Assembly (NCBI GenBank): GCA_016508695.1
Contig: VNKQ01000006.1
Coordinates: 992,001 to 1,056,000, forward strand
DNA: 64,000 bases
DNA from: Hyphodiscus hymeniophilus
Taxonomy: Eukaryota; Ascomycota; Leotiomycetes; Helotiales; Hyphodiscaceae
Reading direction: 5' to 3'
The position numbers and the translations under genes were made by a program. Below the pieces are notes generated by a model. It ran no database searches. It worked only from the letters and a program-made list of their open reading frames with translations, and was not told where the DNA came from. Position 1 is the stretch's first letter. Every line of letters starts with the position of its first letter. This document shows positions 33,001-46,600 of the stretch, in pieces.

Positions 33001-34764
33001 AGAGAGAGGTGAACCTGCCCTGATAAGAAGAATGCTGGCGATGAAACCGGCCCCCGAATCGATATCCATGGCATTTCCTTATGCCCTTGTATCAAATCTC
33101 CCAGAGTCGATCTGCCTCGCCGTCATAGAGTCATTCGTCGAAATGGCTTCCGAAGATTTGTACCCTGAATACATGCATCCAGAAATACCAGAGCCTCCTG
33201 TCTTCCTTTGCGTCAAGTGGTACCCGAAAAGTTTGAGTGTTCTCGAGGCGACGTTGAAAGCTGGGTTTCATGTCGACCAGGAGATGTCATCCGAGAATGG
33301 GAAATTTACGGCCCTGTACTGGAGTCTTACGGGAGGAAAAAAAGTTGAGGATCATATGGTGGAGTTTATGATCAGTCGGGGTGGTGAGTTTGATGCCCTT
33401 TCTATTTACTGCTCCGGTGGTTATGAAAACGGACATTTGCAAAATGGATTTCATTGACCAGAAACCCAACAGCCAACCTGGATAACCACCCCGAGCCTCT
33501 GCTACACTTAGCTATCGAGAAAGGCCGTCAATCGATTGTCCAAGCGCTCCTTAAAGCAGGCGTAGATGTTGATTTGGCTGACGGGAATGATATTTCTCCT
33601 CTTAGTTTAGCGACCCAGAAGAAAGATATTGCTACCATGGAAGCTTTACTTGCTGCAAAAGCGCTTTCCAATGATGGCAGCCTTCACGATGCCGCTCGGA
33701 TGGTTGATACAGATTCAATCAAGCTCCTCCTAGTCAACGGCCACGATCCAAAATATCCATGTCCACGCTTCGAAGGTCGACCTCCTCTGTTCGAGCTCTG
33801 CCTTCAAGCTCCGACATATCTTCTGAAAACACAATGGACAGCTCAGCAGAAGGAGGTGCTGGCAAAGAAAGCTATTGACGCCTTGATCAAGGGTGGAGCT
33901 CTGACAAAAGATCGCCTTCCGCAAGCTGGGAATCGCTCGCTCTTACTGCACGCTCTCGACAGTGCAAACCCTCACATGATGACCAAAGCATTCCTTGAAT
34001 GTGGTCAGTTCAAGTACATCAACAGGGACTTCAATCTTTTCATGGATGGTGAATATACGTATTCCCCAACCAAGTACGTCGAGAAGGGCAAATGCAGGGG
34101 CGACAGTTCGCAATTCCAGAGCCTGATCAAGCTTCTTAAAGACTTTAAAGCCGAAGACCGCTACTGGAAGATCAACGGCCCTCAACCACCCGATATGGTC
34201 AACCCACCGGAACACATTGCATATGCTGAGGAAGAACGCAAAGAGGTTGAGAGACGCAAGAGGGCGGAGGAAGAGGAGATACGTCGTGAGATTGAAAAGC
34301 AGCAACGCGAACTTGCCGCGGCGCGGAGGAAACTTGCTCTAGAACAGGAAGCCGAACAAGCCAAGCTGGATCGTGAGTATAGGGCGTTCCAGCTCCGTCA
34401 AGCCCAGGAAGCGAAACTACACGCGGCAGCTGTCGCAAAGGAGAATGATCGCTTGCGTATTCAGGAGGCGAGGAACTCCCATGCGCTGAAACAGGCGGCA
34501 AGTATGAGTAAGCTACGCAATGACGAGGATGAGGCGAGGCATAGGAGGAGCATGAAACTGATTGGGGAGAAGAAAATGTTGGCGCAGAGTCAGGAGGCGC
34601 TTTACTTTGCGTACAATAAAGGCGTGGAGGATGCTGCCTCTCCTGGTGGAAGGAGGGCGCTGGGTCCAAGCTCCTTGAGGAGTAATTTGGATCTAGCTGG
34701 AAGAGCGGCGAGGTTGAGAATTGAGGGAGCTTCTCCGAGTAGGATAGAGGAGGTTGATGAATAA
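30071..34764 (+). CDS. Giant ankyrin-like repeat protein with C-terminal coiled coil
   Basis: Exons 30071-33383 and 33473-34764, with an 89 bp phase-1 intron (GTGAGT...AACAG); splicing recreates an ankyrin turn (ISRGA joined to NLDNHPEPLLHLAIEKG). Total 1,534 residues. Residues 1-300 are disordered and polar, with the motif TQWS(L/V)(K/R)PD twice. From about residue 330 to 1200 come many divergent ankyrin-like repeats of roughly 33 residues (for example EICRVFLEARASVDYNGGAS, CELLLKYGASASAQDGEAL). Residues about 1350-1500 form an Arg/Glu/Ala coiled coil (RRKRAEEEEIRREIEKQQ). It is probably a scaffold. No NACHT, kinase or other catalytic domain precedes the repeats, unlike many fungal NLR-type ankyrin proteins. 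Confidence 0.82.
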
Positions 34765-35186
34765 TGAGTGATGACTGGGCATTTTCTGACGGTTCCGGAG
34801 ATATGGAGTTGTACTATACAAAGTCTCGCAGACTATTTACAATCATTCTTTACAGACGCAACTCCCTCTATCGGGTCATTATCCTTCAGGAGGGTATATC
34901 ATATGCTTGGTATGGCGCCCAAAGAATTCCGATTCGCTTCTAGACTTCCAGTGACTTGGGAGAGGCCTTTGCTGGAACATAATGTTTACTGGAGTAGGAC
35001 CTGCTGTGTATTTGTGTCAACGACGAGCACCAATCGGATCAGGATTTGGAATTGGAAATCTTCTATTGATCTCTAAAATACATCTAACAACAAAAGAACA
35101 AGATTTAAAAGACGATATCTTGCTTAAGAACAACGAACAACGCTAGCTGACCCAACGCCAATCAATATTTTATCTAAAATCAATCA
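34765..35186. other. Intergenic between convergent genes
   Basis: A 422 bp stretch between the 3' ends of the ankyrin-like gene and FAS1. Nothing recognised. Confidence 0.45.
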
Positions 35187-38100
35187 CTAGACATGCGTGC
35201 CGTTGACACCATTTGTGCCGTTGATCCCATTGGTATGCGGCTCCTCATATTTCTCCCAATTCGCCAATACAGCTCCAATCTTCGGAGAGTTGGTCAGCCG
35301 ATACACATCTTCAAAGTATTCCTTTGTAAGCTCAAACGGCTTCGCGGTAACGTTGGGGATGTATTTCCCAATCAGCTTGCTCGGATCGATCGTTGTCTTG
35401 TTGATTTTCTTGAGTAGGAAGGAACGGAACGGCTTGACTCCCGAACGCAAGAATGTGGAGTGGAAAGGCACGTCAATGCCTTTAAGAGGGATGGTGGCGA
35501 ATCCGCGTTGGAGATCCAGAGGCTTGGGTTTGGATTCCGTCTGTTTGGCACACTCGCGAATAATCTCTACAAGGTGTTCCTTAACGTCTTCGATCGACAA
35601 GGTTTGCATCAGTTGCTGGATGTCGATTTTCTGGGCTTTGAGGTAGTTGAGGACGCTGGTCAATGTATCGAGAGCGCGGAGATCACCTGCGCAAACATAT
35701 TGCAAGTTGGCGATGTTGTAATTGACGATTTCCAGTAACCAAGTGGTTTCTTCGGAGATATTACCAACGACGTATTGTAAAGCTTCTTCGTTGAAGGTCT
35801 TGGAGATTCGGCTGGGGTTAACGGCACACATAGAATAGTTGGAGCGACCGGCCTCGTCGCGCTCGACGGCCACTTGCATGGTGAGACCTCTGTAGAAGAC
35901 GACAGATACCAAGCTCTCGATGGGCATGACATCAGCCAAGGCAGCGAGAGCAGAGTATTCTCCAAGAGAGTGACCAGCGAAGGAGCTGTCTCTTTGGACG
36001 AGACCTTTTGCTCTCATGTCTTCGAAACTGGCTTTCTCCATCAAGGTTAAGGCAGGTTGGGTGAATTGAGTTGCAGATAAGAGACCAGTAGGCGAGCGGT
36101 AGGTGTATGAAGTCGTGCTCTCGTTGATTTCCCCGAATATCTTCTCGGATTTGATGGAGCCATCGGCACTGACAGTTTCAAAAGTCATTGCCATGTAATT
36201 CTGGCGAATGGCCTTGCCACGAGGACCACCAAAATGAATGGTGAGTTCCTTTGGGTTGTTCTTAACTATGTTGGTAATTGCGAAGCCTTAAAATGTCAGC
36301 AAAGTATCATGGAAGCCTAATAGGAGACTTACCATAGTTGTCCATGAAGTGCTTGTCAGCTCTGTCCCAGACTTCCTTTGCGACCTCACTGCTTGCGTAA
36401 AGCTCCATACCCATACCTTGCTCCTGAGAACCTTGACCCGTGAAAACATATGATGAGACGGGTTGCTCAACCTCAGCCTCACCAATAAGTACCTTTTCTT
36501 CTGTCTCCTTGTTGCTGGCCTCGACCTTGATAATCTTGCGACCAGCAACCATGGCGACGTGTTGGAGTCTAACTTCGATATCATCATTTGGCAGGACCAT
36601 TCCAGTGAGGGAGGCATGGAAACTTCGGACACGACCAACGTTGTTCTCAGCAGCCCAAGTCTCGACGAGACTTCGGACAGCTGCGCTTGAGTACATGCCA
36701 TGGGTGATAGTACCTGGCAAGCTAGCATAGCTGGAGAAGACGCGGGATACGTGAATAGGGTTATAATCACCAGAAACACGGGCATATGTCTCGTTAGAAG
36801 CAGGAGCTCTGAGGAGCAGAGGCGTCTTGCCGTTGAGTGGGATGGCGTTCTCAAAGTTTACTGGCTGTTCGATTGAAGATCCGTGGCGTTCGAGATAGTC
36901 GATGACCGGGTTTCCATGAGATGCACCGGCTTCGTATTCAACGCTGGCTACTTGAATGATTTCCTTAGTGGGGAGCTCCATCAAAACTTGACCTCGAGTC
37001 TCCACACTACTGAAGATGGTCTTGTTCTTATAACGGTTTAAGCTCTGGAGACGGAAAGTAAGAGTCTGGCCAAGAAGCTCATGATCAGGTTCATCAAGGC
37101 TGAACCACTCTTTGGATCTCAACACAGCGACGTCCTTGCTCGTGTTAAGGTGAACCTGCATTGGTGTCTCAGTTTTGCGCTGGAATGTGTTTTCGAAATC
37201 AGTGTACACTCCGCGGTATAAGAATTGAGATGTGACCTCCATGACAGGCTTCCCTTCCCGAGTGATCGTTCCGCAAACCTCCACCATCTTCCCAGAATCT
37301 TGATTGATGACAGCGTTGATCTGAGCAGTCGTCTCAACCTCATCTCCCTTCTTCAATGGCTCAGCACCAGGAAGCATACGGAAGCCATTGGAAAGATGGA
37401 CAAGTTTGAGAAGATCTCCATCAATACTTCTCGGGAATATTGGTTTCGTGATAGCTTTCCAGCCAACAACGATAGCAAAGTCCATAGGAGCAAATACTTC
37501 TTTCCCTGGGCGGTCAACGAAGGCTTCTCCGGTATTGCCAACAGCATGGACGAAGTCATTGATTGCCTCGGCGGTGATGGTGGCTTTGCCTCCGTTAAAG
37601 GTTCCAGTCATCGGAGCATCGAGATCAAGGGTCTCATCACCAAACCAAGCACGCCAGTAGAATTCCTTGATACGGTCATTCCGATCCTCCATCACCTCAC
37701 GGATCGGAGCATAGCCGGTCTCAGGGTGGTAGGTGAACTTGAGCGGTAGAGCAACTGGTTTTCCGATGGCTGTGGTATCTTTGATCATATTGACCACGAT
37801 CTCATTCTTGCCAGTGAGCTTGACGTCGATAACTTGAACGTATCGGTTGGGTCTTGGCTGCTCCTTGACAGTGATGACAGTCTTGGATGGCTCATCAGGG
37901 TGTGTGATCTCAACTAACAGGCCACGCACAGGTGCGAAGATCCGCTTCATCGGGTTGGTCTGGAACTTCTGGCCTTGCACAAAGACCTCAGAAGTAAAAA
38001 GCGCATGCCGCCACGATCGTTTGGATCCAGCAAGAAGTGAAAGCCATGACTCGAGGGATGGGAGAGTTGCGGAAGGAGATGATGACAGGCGGTACGTGGT

Positions 38101-41100
38101 CTTGTCAGTGTCGGCAGAGACAGTGAGCCCCTCAACGGGTTCAGCCTCAGTCTCGATAAGCTCACCACCGAAATACTCGACACTTGGAATGGATGATTCT
38201 TGACCACCATAGATATCTTGTATCAATCCCTGGATGTGAGCATTGTGGATGCCATCAAGAATGTCTTTGATGGGCTCGTCCACAATCTTTGAGTATTTGA
38301 CTGCGGTAGGGCCTTGCAAAATACAAGTACGTCCAACATCTTGATCGATGACAGCCTCCAAATCCTCGGATTGCCACAGAGAATCTTTCTTAAAGAAGAA
38401 TTCGAAATTCTCATCAAGAGATGGAACAAAGGTCGTTGGCTTCTGTCCGCGGCGTTGGCAGAGGAGAAGGAAATGTTGCACATCTTGCGCGTTGATGAGT
38501 TGTGTCTCAGACTCAGGGTACGACGCCAAGATTTTCTCCACTGTCGGATATGGGTCATCAAGCTCGGCGTAACTTTGAAGCAGCGATGCGTTTCCAGAAG
38601 CGGGCGTGAAACGTTCTTCAACGCGGCGAATAAAATCACCTGTGAGCTTTCTATATGATTTGTCGATCCAGCGAGATTCATGCTTGACGTACATCAGGTC
38701 TACCATACGGCGGACGACTTCGCCATAGGTCATGTCCTCAAGATCAACTGTCTCTCCAGCCTTATTGCGGCCGAACCAGACTTTCTGGAAATCATCATTA
38801 AGCTTTTTGATGATGTGTTCACGGTTTTTCTTCAATTCCGGAACGCGCTTCTCCTTGGGCAAGCTGAAGATCTTCTGGTCCATTTCCGCCCAGAACTTGA
38901 CACCTCGGGTTGCGAGCTTGTGAATCGGCTCACCCATTTCAGATCTGACCGTGATAACGCCTCCAGCGGGACCCTTGTAGGTCTTCTCCCACTGACTGTC
39001 ATCGAGGCCTTCGGCTTCGGTGATGGCCTTCTTGGCGTTTTTGCTGGTGTGTGCTTCTTTGGCAGTCATCATACGACTACCAAAGAGGCATCCATCAAAC
39101 GGCATCGGAGGATAACCGTATTTATCAGACCATGCACCAGTGAGATATGGGTAAGTGTCCTCGGCACCACCGAAACCACTACCAGCAACGAGAATGATGT
39201 TCTCGCTTCTGCGGATGCGACCGTACATTGAGAGTATTGGCTGATGGAAGTCTTCGAAAGAGTGATGTCCACCACCTCGTCCTCCAGTCCATTGGAGAAT
39301 AACTGGGAAGGTTGGATTGGCTTTTGCAATGTTGATAACCGCTTGGATAGCCTCCATAGATCCTGGCTTGAACGCGATATGCTTTAAGCCGAGAGTTTCA
39401 ATATATTCTTGGGCAACCTCAATGGATGGGACGCCAGCTCCGATGGTTAGACCCTCGATAGGAACACCCTCAGAACGAAGTTGACCGAGTAGCGGGATTT
39501 GCCATTGCATAGCGCGGGGATTGACATAAATCAAATTGACTGTGATACCACGTCCAGCAGGAATGGCGTTTTCGATTTTCGTCAGAGCCTCGGTCATAGT
39601 CTTTGCATTGTAGTATCCACCACCAGCCAGCTCAATTTGGTATCCAGCATTCATGGTTGCTGCAACGAAATCCCAAGGCACAGTACAAGGGGTCATCCCA
39701 GCGACCATCACGGGTGGAACTCCCAAGAGTCGACTCATCTTGGTATCGACGTAAGTCTGGCCAGATGATGTCTTGATCAATTTAGGGCCATGTTCTTTAA
39801 CCCAATCGACAGCGTATTTCACAGCATGATCCTCATCGCGATCAAACATCTCAGGCTTGTATCCAACCTCTGAGATCGTGCCATCGATAGCGCCAGCCAA
39901 TATAACTCGGACACCAGTTCCATCCTTGTTGCGGCTCGTTAAGACGCCTAGACCAGATATTCCACCGGGCCCGAAATCTAAAACGTGGGTGGCCGTGGGG
40001 AATACGGTTGCTTTCTCCCAGTTCACTGGATCATGTGTGATCAGGCGTACAAGTGTGGGCACAATGTTTCCATTGACTTCCCGCAGATCTGCTCCAGTAT
40101 TTGTATCATAAACTGGTATTCCCAAATCCTTACTATCAATCGTCACATCTTTGAGATCCTCTTCGATATGTACGGTCGCGTCTGTGAGATATTTGCTGTG
40201 AAATGGCGATGTGATGGGCAAAAATCGATTAACAAATCGGACCTTCCGTTCGGTGAAGGGGATTCGGGTCTGATCAAGGCCTGTTGGAGCCTTGACCTTT
40301 CGCAGTTGCAGATTGAGACCATAAAGAGAGATTGGAGGGCCGGTCACGACCATGTTTCGCGCACTGTTAATGAGCGAGATGCCGATGTGGCGGTCCTCTG
40401 GAAGGTATTGGTTCGTAGCATCGATGTGTTCTTGAACTTGACTTCTCGACAAATCCCTAATGCTCAACATAGGTGTTGGTGTACCTTCTCCATTATCGAT
40501 TGAATCCTGCAGAATGTTTGGAGCCAACGATGTTCTTGGATAGGTTTGCTGACTGCGGGCTCCAATCCAGAAGAGAATGGTTATTGAAGAAATGGCAATC
40601 TTTGCGAATGATTTCCAGTCTTCTACAGCTGACATAGCTGCTGCCAAAATAATGCCTTGGGAATGACCAGTCGTTCCACTCAACCGGTCTCTGAATTGTC
40701 CCGGCAAAAGACCAAGGATTCTGCAGGTGACCTCATAATGGGCGAGCTGGACGAGACCGATCAAAGGGAAACTAACCGGCGCAGAGACCAAATAGTCTAT
40801 ATCTGGTGTGGCCTCTGGGTCGCGGAGCCATGCCATTATATCAAGACCTTTCGAATACAATTTCTCCGCTCTTGGATCTCTCGCAAGAGTTTGCAAAAGC
40901 TCGGCAGCTTCAGTGATCAAATCATTCACAAAGGATGGGTATGTGTTATAAATCTCTCGAAGCTCATCAAAGTATTCCTCGATATTTCCTTGTCCGCCAA
41001 AAATGCTGTAGATTTTGGCTGTCTCGTCATCGGCGGCGCGGAAAAGTGCAGATTCATGCGGTCGAATAGGTCTGTTGGATGCGGCTCGCGCAGCGTAGTA

Positions 41101-41517
41101 GGATTTCACAACTTCTAGCTTCTTGGAATCGATTCCGGGAAGAGTTGCAGCTAAGGCGTGAACTTCGTTGCCTCGTAAGAATGCCCTTTCAAACTCGTTG
41201 AGAACAATTCTAAGGGCATCCTCGTAAGATCCTTGCTCATCATCCTCTCCCTCATCCACATCGTGTGCTACAAAGCCGAGATATCGGGCCACGAGCTCTG
41301 CCACAGAAGAGGGCTCGTCATCTTGTGCAAGTTCGTCGGTTGGTTCAGGAAGGGAATTGAGGAAACGATCTTTGATTTGCGAGGCGTGGAAATGGAGAGA
41401 TGTGGGTATCAAGAAGGAATGCTCGAGTGAGCCGTGTGTTAGGACGAGTGGTCGTAGAGAGGAGGATGATCGAGGTGTAGAAACGCCCGTCTGAGGGCCT
41501 GTGGAAGTTCCGTACAT
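35187..41517 (-). CDS. FAS1: Fatty acid synthase subunit beta
   Basis: Exons 41517-36333 and 36286-35187, with one 46 bp intron (GTAAGT...TTAAG, phase 1); 2,094 residues, the usual length. Domains in order: acetyl transferase with nucleophile motif GHSQG (Ser about 286); enoyl reductase (about 590-870) with GRGGGHHSFEDFHQP and LVAGSGFGG; dehydratase hotdog region (about 1250-1690) with GDYNPIHVSRVFS; malonyl/palmitoyl transferase with FAGHSLGEYS (Ser about 1835), which lies in exon 2. The beta subunit pairs with the alpha subunit in a cytosolic alpha6-beta6 barrel that makes long-chain acyl-CoA from acetyl- and malonyl-CoA. All visible catalytic motifs are intact. It is divergent from FAS2, allowing co-regulation. 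Confidence 0.97.
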
Positions 41518-41843
41518 GATTGAGGTGGTAGGGAGGTAAAGGTGCTGTCTGTTGCAGAAATGTCAGCTCAGGTCTTATGCAAGTCTTCCTACGGCATTTA
41601 ACAGAAATCAGAACCGCAAAATCACTCACCTATTTCGGACTACTCCAGAAACTCAATGAAGAGCAGGAGGAAAGCACACAGGACAGCTTTGGCAGCGGAA
41701 AGCAGCCGAGTCCTCCTTGACACAAATGTCTGAGTGGACCAAATGGAGGGATATCTAAGTTTGGACAGGAAGATGAAGACAGTATTATTATAAGTAGAAG
41801 ACGGATGACTTCATTTAGGGGGAGGAGGAATAGCAGCGAGAGC

Positions 41844-41866
41844 AGGAGGAGGAGGAGGAGGAGGAG
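41844..41866. repeat. GGA trinucleotide tract (CT-rich on FAS1 sense strand)
   Basis: About seven GGA units about 330 bp upstream of the FAS1 ATG. On the FAS1 sense strand this is a pyrimidine-rich tract, a common feature of fungal promoters just upstream of transcription starts. Confidence 0.45.
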
Positions 41867-42055
41867 ATTGAATGTTCAATTGAGTGCTTAGGAAGATGGT
41901 GTTCTGCCGCTCGGCGTCGAGATTATTTGGAGCTCCCAAAACCCTAGCCATGTCCCAACGCTCCAAATTACCTTATTCTCATCCACCGTTAGCGCATTGT
42001 TGGGGATTGGTGACCAATTAGGGTCCACCAGGCGAACCAGCCACACTGCAAGAAC

Positions 42056-42070
42056 TCCGCATGGTGCGGA
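42056..42070. promoter_or_regulatory. CCG-N7-CGG inverted repeat
   Basis: TCCGCA and TGCGGA arms separated by TGG, giving CCG and CGG half-sites 7 bp apart. Inverted CGG triplets are the classic target form of dimeric Zn(II)2Cys6 regulators. Its position in the shared FAS promoter makes it a reasonable candidate operator. Confidence 0.4.
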
Positions 42071-42390
42071 TGCACCGACTAGACTAGTAGACCGACGTAC
42101 GAGCCTGCGATGCTGCATGCCGTTGTGGAGGGGTCGGACGTTGTTCCAACAACATATCTTCCGTTTACAACTAGCGTCTCGGTCTACTCATGTTGTACAG
42201 ATACAAGCGATACTCTATTCACAATACTACCTGTTTACATAGTACTTTCTATGTACCACAAACACCTTGAGCGGAGTAGGTCTCGTTTCGTTCCAGGCAG
42301 GGTTTGAGTCACAGAAAATAGCACAAAGCAATTCTCAAGCTTCCTATTAGAAGCTGCTGGTCGGAGCTGCTAGATCTTCATTCACTTACT

Positions 42391-42476
42391 GGCATTATGA
42401 GTTTTGAGGAGTGAAACTGTGGACCCGGGATATGGCATTATGGGTTTTGAGGAGTGAAACTGTGGACCCGGGATAA
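42391..42476. repeat. Tandem duplication, 2 x 43 bp, in FAS promoter
   Basis: Two adjacent 43 bp copies starting at 42391 and 42434 (GGCATTATGA/GG TTTTGAGGAG... ending GACCCGGGATA). They differ at one internal base (A/G) and at the end. The near identity points to a recent duplication or to conservation of both copies. Confidence 0.8.
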
Positions 42477-43685
42477 GGCTTTATCCATGTCCGCAATCCG
42501 CATCAATAGAGTAGTCAAGACATAAGCTTGCAGAAAAGGTGCAGCCTCTCAGCCTGGTCAGATGTATTGCATGAAGAGGTGGTATCCAGCCTCCAGGGAA
42601 GATGCAGCCACAGTTTGGAAGTTGCAATGAGACGGACAGATAGAGGTTTGATACGATGGCGCCGTGTTGTTGTTAGTTCGATTATTGATGATCTCCTACA
42701 GAAATCGTGGCTTTTCCTTGAGACCTGCGCTGTTCTTTTGGAGCCAACATTCTGGACGCCTGTTCAGAATTGAATTTTGATTCCGACAATGTAAGGGGTA
42801 GCGAGCTGAGTGCTTTTTGTAGAGGAGCAACATTTCGTGCATAAGCGATGTTTGGTAAATAGTTCTTTGTAAATGGGCCAAGCTTCGTAAAGGATGGCTC
42901 ACCAATCACCAAACTGCGCTCGTAGCCTGGTGGTGTGGTGTCAAGTGGTGTGATTGTACGAGAGTATGAATATACCAAGCAAGCAAGCAAGCAGGCACTT
43001 CGTCCCGAAGGATTCTCGTGAGAATAAGGAAATACTGTAAGGACGCGAAGCAAGAACGCCGACCGCCGACCCCGTGCTTACCACATGAGGTGTGCCTCTC
43101 TGTTGCATGATTGAATTCACCCAGATAACATCCCTCTGCTTATCCACCCCTTTCTGCCGAGTGGTCGATGGCAACGGACAAGCGACGACCATCCATTGCA
43201 ATACTTGCATGCATTGCCTTTGGACCGTAGAATTATATTAGCGTGGCCCAACTTGCTAGTATCGCAGCAGTGAGGTTAATTTCCCGCGCTAAACCACATC
43301 TATCCAAGCGCCATGCGGGTCGTGGGCGTTGAGACTCTGACAATCTTTTGGGAATCTCAACCAACGCCAGAAGCTCTCCATGCATGCATCATAGAGCAAG
43401 CAAGAACAACAGAATCTCCGCATCTAATACCCGCACGAACTCAGACGAAGAGTAATCATCGTTCGTTTCATCATAACGTTGTCTTCTTCTCCCTAATTAC
43501 TCTGCTCTTCCAATTCCCTCCATTCCAACATTCCTCCATCGTCCCTTAATTAAGTTGGGTCGGCACCATTACTTCAATTCTTTAGGGAGCGTACATTCAA
43601 CGAACCACGATCTTTGCAGCCATTTCTCCTAGATACCCTCACGAAATCCATTCCATCGTCTCCGGACGTAAAACTATACCCAAAT

Positions 43686-46600
43686 ATGCGTCCCGAAGTC
43701 GAGCAGGAGCTCGCCCATACGCTCCTCGTCGAGCTTCTGGCATACCAATTTGCCTCACCCGTGAGATGGATTGAAACGCAAGATGTTATTCTGGCTGAAA
43801 AGACGACCGAGAGAATTGTCGAAATAGGTCCAGCAGACACCCTCGGAGTTATGGCCAAGCGGACTCTGGCATCCAAATACGAAGCCTACGATGCAGCAAA
43901 ATCCCTCCAACGCCAAATTCTCTGCTACAACAAAGATGCAAAGGAGATCTACTACGATGTGGATCCCGTGGAGGATGAGCCCGAACCAGCAGCTACATCC
44001 AGCACACCTGCTCCCGTGTCCTCTAATTCTTCAGCACCCGCCGCAGCCTCAGCTCCTCCTCCACCCAGTGCCGGACCAGCAGCGCAAGTCCCAGATGCAC
44101 CAGTTGGTGCAGTGGATATTGTGCGATCATTGATTGCCCAGAAACTCAAGAAACCTCTCATGGAGATTCCTTTGGGCAAAGCAATCAAGGATCTTGTTGG
44201 TGGTAAGCAAAAGCACCCATTCTTAAATTGCGCAGACACTAATTAAACTTTTTTTTTATTTAGGTAAATCCACTCTCCAAAACGAAATACTCGGTGATTT
44301 GGGCAAGGAATTTGGTTCGACGCCCGAAAAACCAGAAGATACACCTTTGGACGAGTTAGGAGCATCAATGCAAGCTACGTTTAATGGACAACTTGGAAAA
44401 CACTCCTCGTCTCTAGTTGCGAGATTGATTTCGTCGAAGATGCCTGGTGGCTTCAATATTACAGCTGCGAGAAAATACCTGGAGACGAGATGGGGTCTGG
44501 CTTCTGGGAGACAAGACGGAGTCTTACTTTTGGCTATCACAATGGAACCACCTGCTCGTCTTGGGGCTGAGAATGATGCAAAGGCATTCCTTGACGATGT
44601 CTCTCAAAAATATGCTGCAAATGTGGGCATCAGTCTTTCTACTCCCGCTGCTGGAGGGGATGCTGGTGGATCTGGAGGGGGAATGATGATGGATCCAGCA
44701 GCCATCGAAGCCCTGACTAGTGACCAGAGAGCTTTGTTCAAGCAACAATTGGAGCTCTTTGCCAGATACCTGAAGATGGACCTTCGCGCTGGAGACAAAG
44801 CCTTTATTGGCTCTCAGAAGTCGCAAGCGGCTCTTCAATCACAGTTGGACCTTTGGAACATCGAGCATGGAGACTTCTACGCGGCTGGAATCGAGCCAGT
44901 ATTTAGTTCGCTCAAAGCTAGAGTTTACGACTCATCATGGAACTGGGCTCGTCAAGATGCTTTAACGATGTACTACGACATTATTTTCGGCCGTCTGCAG
45001 GCTGTTGACAGAGAGATTGTCAGCCAGTGCATCCGTATCATGAACCGATCAAATCCCACGCTTCTTGACTTTATGCAATACCACATCGACAACTGCCCCA
45101 CCGAGCGAGGCGAGACATATCAGCTTGCGAAGGAACTGGGACAGCAACTGATCGAGAACTGCAAAGAGGTTTTGGAAACTGCACCAGCCTACAAAGATGT
45201 TGCGGTTCCAACCGGCCCACACACGACCATCGATGCGCGGGGAAATTTGGACTACGCAGAAGTCCCGCGTACCAGCGTTCGAAAGTTGGAGCACTACGTT
45301 CGTGAAATGGCTGACGGAGGAAAGATCTCCGAGTATGGGAACCGAACGAAGGTCCAGAATGATCTGCGTCAACTTTACAAGCTCATCAAACAGCAACACA
45401 AGCTCTCCAAAAACTCGCAGCTCCAGATCAAGCAACTTTACGGTGACGTTATCCGCTCGCTGGCCATGAGTGAGGGTCAAATAATTCCTAAGGAGACTCC
45501 AAACGGCAAGACCAATGGAATCAAGATGAGTAGCGCCCGCATGGCACCAAACACAAAGCCTGGGAAGGTCGAGACCATTCCGTTCTTACACCTGAAGAGA
45601 AAGGATGAGCATGGATGGCAATACAGTAAGAAGCTCACAGGTCTCTATCTTGATGGGCTAGAGCAAGCTGCCAAGTCTGGCGTCACTTTTCAAGGTAAGA
45701 ACGCCTTGATGACCGGTGCTGGAGCTGGATCGATTGGTGCCGATGTCCTTCAAGGTTTGATTAGTGGTGGTGCAAAGGTCGTAGTTACCACCAGCCGTTT
45801 CTCACGCGAGGTCACCGAGTATTACCAATCCATGTATGCTCGTTTCGGATCTCGCGGCTCTCAGCTTATTGTCGTACCTTTCAATCAAGGTAGCAAACAA
45901 GACGTTGAAGCTTTGGTTGAGTACATCTACGATCCCAAGAAGGGTCTTGGGTGGGATCTTGATTTCGTCATTCCATTTGCTGCTATTCCCGAAAATGGCC
46001 GAGAGATTGACAGTATCGATTCGAAATCCGAGCTTGCTCACAGGATCATGTTGACCAACCTTCTCCGCCTTCTTGGCTGCGTTAAGTCTCAAAAGGCCGA
46101 GCGTGGCTTCGAAACCAGACCCGCGCAAGTCGTTCTGCCCCTTTCGCCTAACCACGGTACTTTCGGAAATGATGGCCTCTACTCCGAATCCAAGTTGGCT
46201 TTGGAGACCCTTTTCAACAGGTGGCACTCGGAAAGCTGGGGCAACTTTCTTACGATCTGTGGTGCTGTCATTGGGTGGACTCGTGGAACTGGTCTAATGT
46301 CTGGTAACAACATTGTCGCCGAAGGAGTTGAGGCGTATGGTGTCCGTACCTTCTCTCAGCAGGAGATGGCGTTCAACTTACTCGGACTCATGGCGCCAAC
46401 GATCGTAGACTTGTGCCAATCAGAGCCTGTCTTTGCTGATCTTAACGGTGGCCTTCAGTTCATTCCCGACCTTAAAGATCTGATGACCAGACTCCGAAAA
46501 GACATTATGGAGACTAGCGAAGTTCGCCAAGCAGTCACCAAGGAGACTGCCATTGAGAACAAGATCGTCAACGGAGAAGACAGTGAAGCCCTCTACAAAA

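Larger units (their letters stand above)
41518..43685. promoter_or_regulatory. Shared FAS1/FAS2 divergent promoter region
   Basis: A 2,168 bp region between the two FAS start codons. It contains a GGA tract near the FAS1 end (41844-41866), a CCAAT box near 42014, a TCCGCA-TGG-TGCGGA inverted repeat (42056), a 43 bp tandem duplication (42391-42476) and a CAAG microsatellite near 42976. Short frames inside it are not convincing genes. Co-expression of the pair is inferred from the arrangement. Confidence 0.6.
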
